Assembly: GCA_012519635.1 (NCBI GenBank)
Contig: JAAYPV010000079.1
Coordinates: 1-33,208, forward strand
Direction of reading: 5' to 3'
Origin: Clostridiales bacterium
Lineage (GTDB): Bacteria > Bacillota > Clostridia > Oscillospirales > Ruminococcaceae
Length of the DNA stretch: 33,208 bases
A program made the translations under genes and the position numbers. The notes below the pieces were generated by a model. The model saw only the letters and a program-made list of their open reading frames with translations, was not told where the DNA came from and ran no database searches. The stretch's first letter is position 1, and each line of letters begins with the position of its first letter. Positions 31,619 through 33,208 of this stretch are shown here, one piece after another.

Positions 31619-33208
31619 TTAGAAAAGTCCACTAATATTTCCCCCATTATCGCAGTCAATCTTAATAGCTGTTGGATATTTAGGTAATCCAGGCATTGTC
31701 ATAATATCTCCCGCCAATGCTACAACAAAGCCTGCACCAGCTGAAAGCTTTACATCCCTAATAGTTATTGTAACGCCCTCAGGCTTGCCAAGAATTGTAG
31801 GGTCATCAGAAAGAGAATACTGTGTTTTTGCAACACATACAGGGATTTTATCAAATCCAAGAGCATTAATTTCATTTATTGCCTTTTCAGCCTGTGCTGT
31901 ATAGGACACTCCATCTGCTCGGTAAATTTCCTTTGCAATAATATCTAGCTTTTCCTTAATAGGGAGCTTTTCATCATAAATAGGCTTGAAATTATCTTTA
32001 CTATCACAGCAAAGTTCAATAGTATTGCAAACCTTTTGAGCAAGGTCTATTCCTCCAGCTCCACCCTTTTCAAATACCTCTGCAAGCGAAACCTCAACAC
32101 CCATTTTCTCACAGAAATCCTTTATAATGAGAATTTCAGCATCTGTATCAGTATGAAAACGATTTATCGCAACAACAACTGGCAAGCCAAACTTATGCAT
32201 ATTTTCAATATGTGTCTGAAGATTTACAATACCCTTCCTAAGGGCCTCAAGATTTTCTTTTGAAAGCTCATCCTTTGGCACTCCACCGTTATACTTCAAA
32301 GCTCTTATCGTAGCAACAAGCACAACACATGATGGGGTTAATCCACCAAATCTGCATTTTATATCAAAAAATTTTTCAGCACCTAAATCCGAACCGAATC
32401 CAGCCTCTGTTACGCAATAGTCACCAAGCTTTAATGCTAGCTTAGTTGCCCTTATTGAATTACAGCCGTGTGCAATATTTGCAAAAGGACCGCCATGAAT
32501 CAATACAGGAGTATTTTCAAGAGTCTGAACAAGATTTGGCTTTAATGCATCCTTAAGCAGCGCTGTCATAGCACCAGCAACCTCTAAATCCCTTGCAAAT
32601 ACAGGCTTATTTTCAAAATTATATGCAACCAGAATATTTCCTAAACGCTTTTTCAAATCCTCAAGACTTGTTGCAAGGCATAAAATAGCCATTATTTCAG
32701 ATGCAACAGTAATCTGAAAACTATCCTCACGAGGTGATCCGTTCACCTTGCCACCAAGACCGATAACAATATTCCTAAGCGCCCTGTCATTCATATCCAT
32801 ACAACGCTTAAACAAAACTCTGCGCGGGTCAATTTTAAGCTCATTACCTTGCTGGATATGATTGTCTAGCACTGCACACAACAGATTATTAGCAGCTGTA
32901 ATAGCATGCATATCCCCTGTAAAATGAAGATTTATATCCTCCATAGGCACAACCTGTGAATAGCCTCCACCAGCTGCACCGCCTTTAATGCCAAAAACAG
33001 GCCCCAAAGATGGCTCACGCAAAGCAAGCACATTTTTCTTTCCTATTTTCCACATAGCCTGCGACAATCCGACGCTGATTGTTGTTTTTCCCTCTCCCGC
33101 AGGGGTAGGATTAATTGCCGTTACTAAAATTAGCTTTCCGTCAGGCTTATCATCCAGCTTATCATATAACTTTTCCGATAATTTTGCTTTATAATGTCCG
33201 TAAGGCTC
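31619..33208 (-). CDS. fhs: Formate-tetrahydrofolate ligase, 5' end cut by window
   Basis: A partial gene: 529 codons plus stop are visible. The frame stays open through an in-frame TTG at 33067 to the right edge, where it begins E-P-Y-G-H-Y-K-A-K. The family is about 555 residues, so about 27 N-terminal residues lie beyond 33208. The ATP-binding loop [10 protein letters not shown] is at visible codons 34-43. Further segments are [19 protein letters not shown] and the C-terminal M-P-G-L-P-K-Y-P. It makes 10-formyl-THF from formate and ATP, for purines and, in acetogens, the Wood-Ljungdahl pathway. Confidence 0.96.
   Translation of the reverse strand, partial: EPYGHYKAKLSEKLYDKLDDKPDGKLILVTAINPTPAGEGKTTISVGLSQAMWKIGKKNVLALREPSLGPVFGIKGGAAGGGYSQVVPMEDINLHFTGDMHAITAANNLLCAVLDNHIQQGNELKIDPRRVLFKRCMDMNDRALRNIVIGLGGKVNGSPREDSFQITVASEIMAILCLATSLEDLKKRLGNILVAYNFENKPVFARDLEVAGAMTALLKDALKPNLVQTLENTPVLIHGGPFANIAHGCNSIRATKLALKLGDYCVTEAGFGSDLGAEKFFDIKCRFGGLTPSCVVLVATIRALKYNGGVPKDELSKENLEALRKGIVNLQTHIENMHKFGLPVVVAINRFHTDTDAEILIIKDFCEKMGVEVSLAEVFEKGGAGGIDLAQKVCNTIELCCDSKDNFKPIYDEKLPIKEKLDIIAKEIYRADGVSYTAQAEKAINEINALGFDKIPVCVAKTQYSLSDDPTILGKPEGVTITIRDVKLSAGAGFVVALAGDIMTMPGLPKYPTAIKIDCDNGGNISGLF

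Noticed and set aside
1-33208. CRISPR arrays, insertion sequences, prophage genes
   Set aside because: No regularly spaced repeats, transposase motifs or phage structural genes were seen anywhere in the window.

Overview
The window looks like a piece of chromosome from a low-GC, Gram-positive, spore-forming member of the Clostridia, most like the Ruminococcaceae/Oscillospiraceae. The grounds are AT-rich intergenic DNA, strong AGGAGG ribosome-binding sites, sigma-A promoters with 17-18 bp spacers, two T-box leaders, spmA/spmB, a type III glutamine synthetase, AbrB-like regulators and an N10-formyl-THF ligase. Nearly all genes are core housekeeping genes. I see no insertion sequence, prophage or CRISPR array.

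Layout: 1-760 has no recognisable protein gene. It holds a strong leftward promoter, a structured leader, one tiny ORF with a good ribosome-binding site and three copies of a GTGGTACC-type repeat. From 880 to 3700 come a DUF1292 protein, 6S RNA and the replication pair DnaD-like/DnaC-like. From 3760 to 7070 a yybP-ykoY Mn2+ riboswitch precedes a P-type cation ATPase, followed by thioredoxin. From 7070 to 10045, leftward, lie a lipoprotein, the NAD(P)HX repair enzyme and acpS. From 10088 to 13883 a Phe T-box (UUC specifier) precedes pheS-pheT. From 13890 to 16571, leftward, is the operon ACT regulator-hom-thrB. From 16728 to 19014 is glnN, with an attenuator-like leader. From 19070 to 22735, two AbrB/zinc-ribbon paralogues flank spmA-spmB, tRNA-Lys(UUU) and an unknown membrane protein. 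From 22877 to 26852 are rpsO, pnp and a Ca2+/H+ exchanger. From 26898 to the right edge, leftward, are thrS with a Thr T-box, rpiB-upp, tsaE-tsaB and a formate-THF ligase cut by the window edge.

Many units carry RNA-level control: 6S RNA, an Mn2+ riboswitch, two T-boxes, the glnN attenuator, a probable S15 autoregulatory leader and a hairpin leader before pnp. Nitrogen and amino-acid genes (glnN, hom-thrB, pheST, thrS) and divalent-cation export genes (Mn2+/Ca2+ ATPase, Cax) recur. The least explained items are the left-edge transcription unit, the glnN leader, the perfect palindrome centred near -41 of trxA, and the lineage-type membrane protein beside the second AbrB paralogue. I did not find a convincing new multi-gene system.
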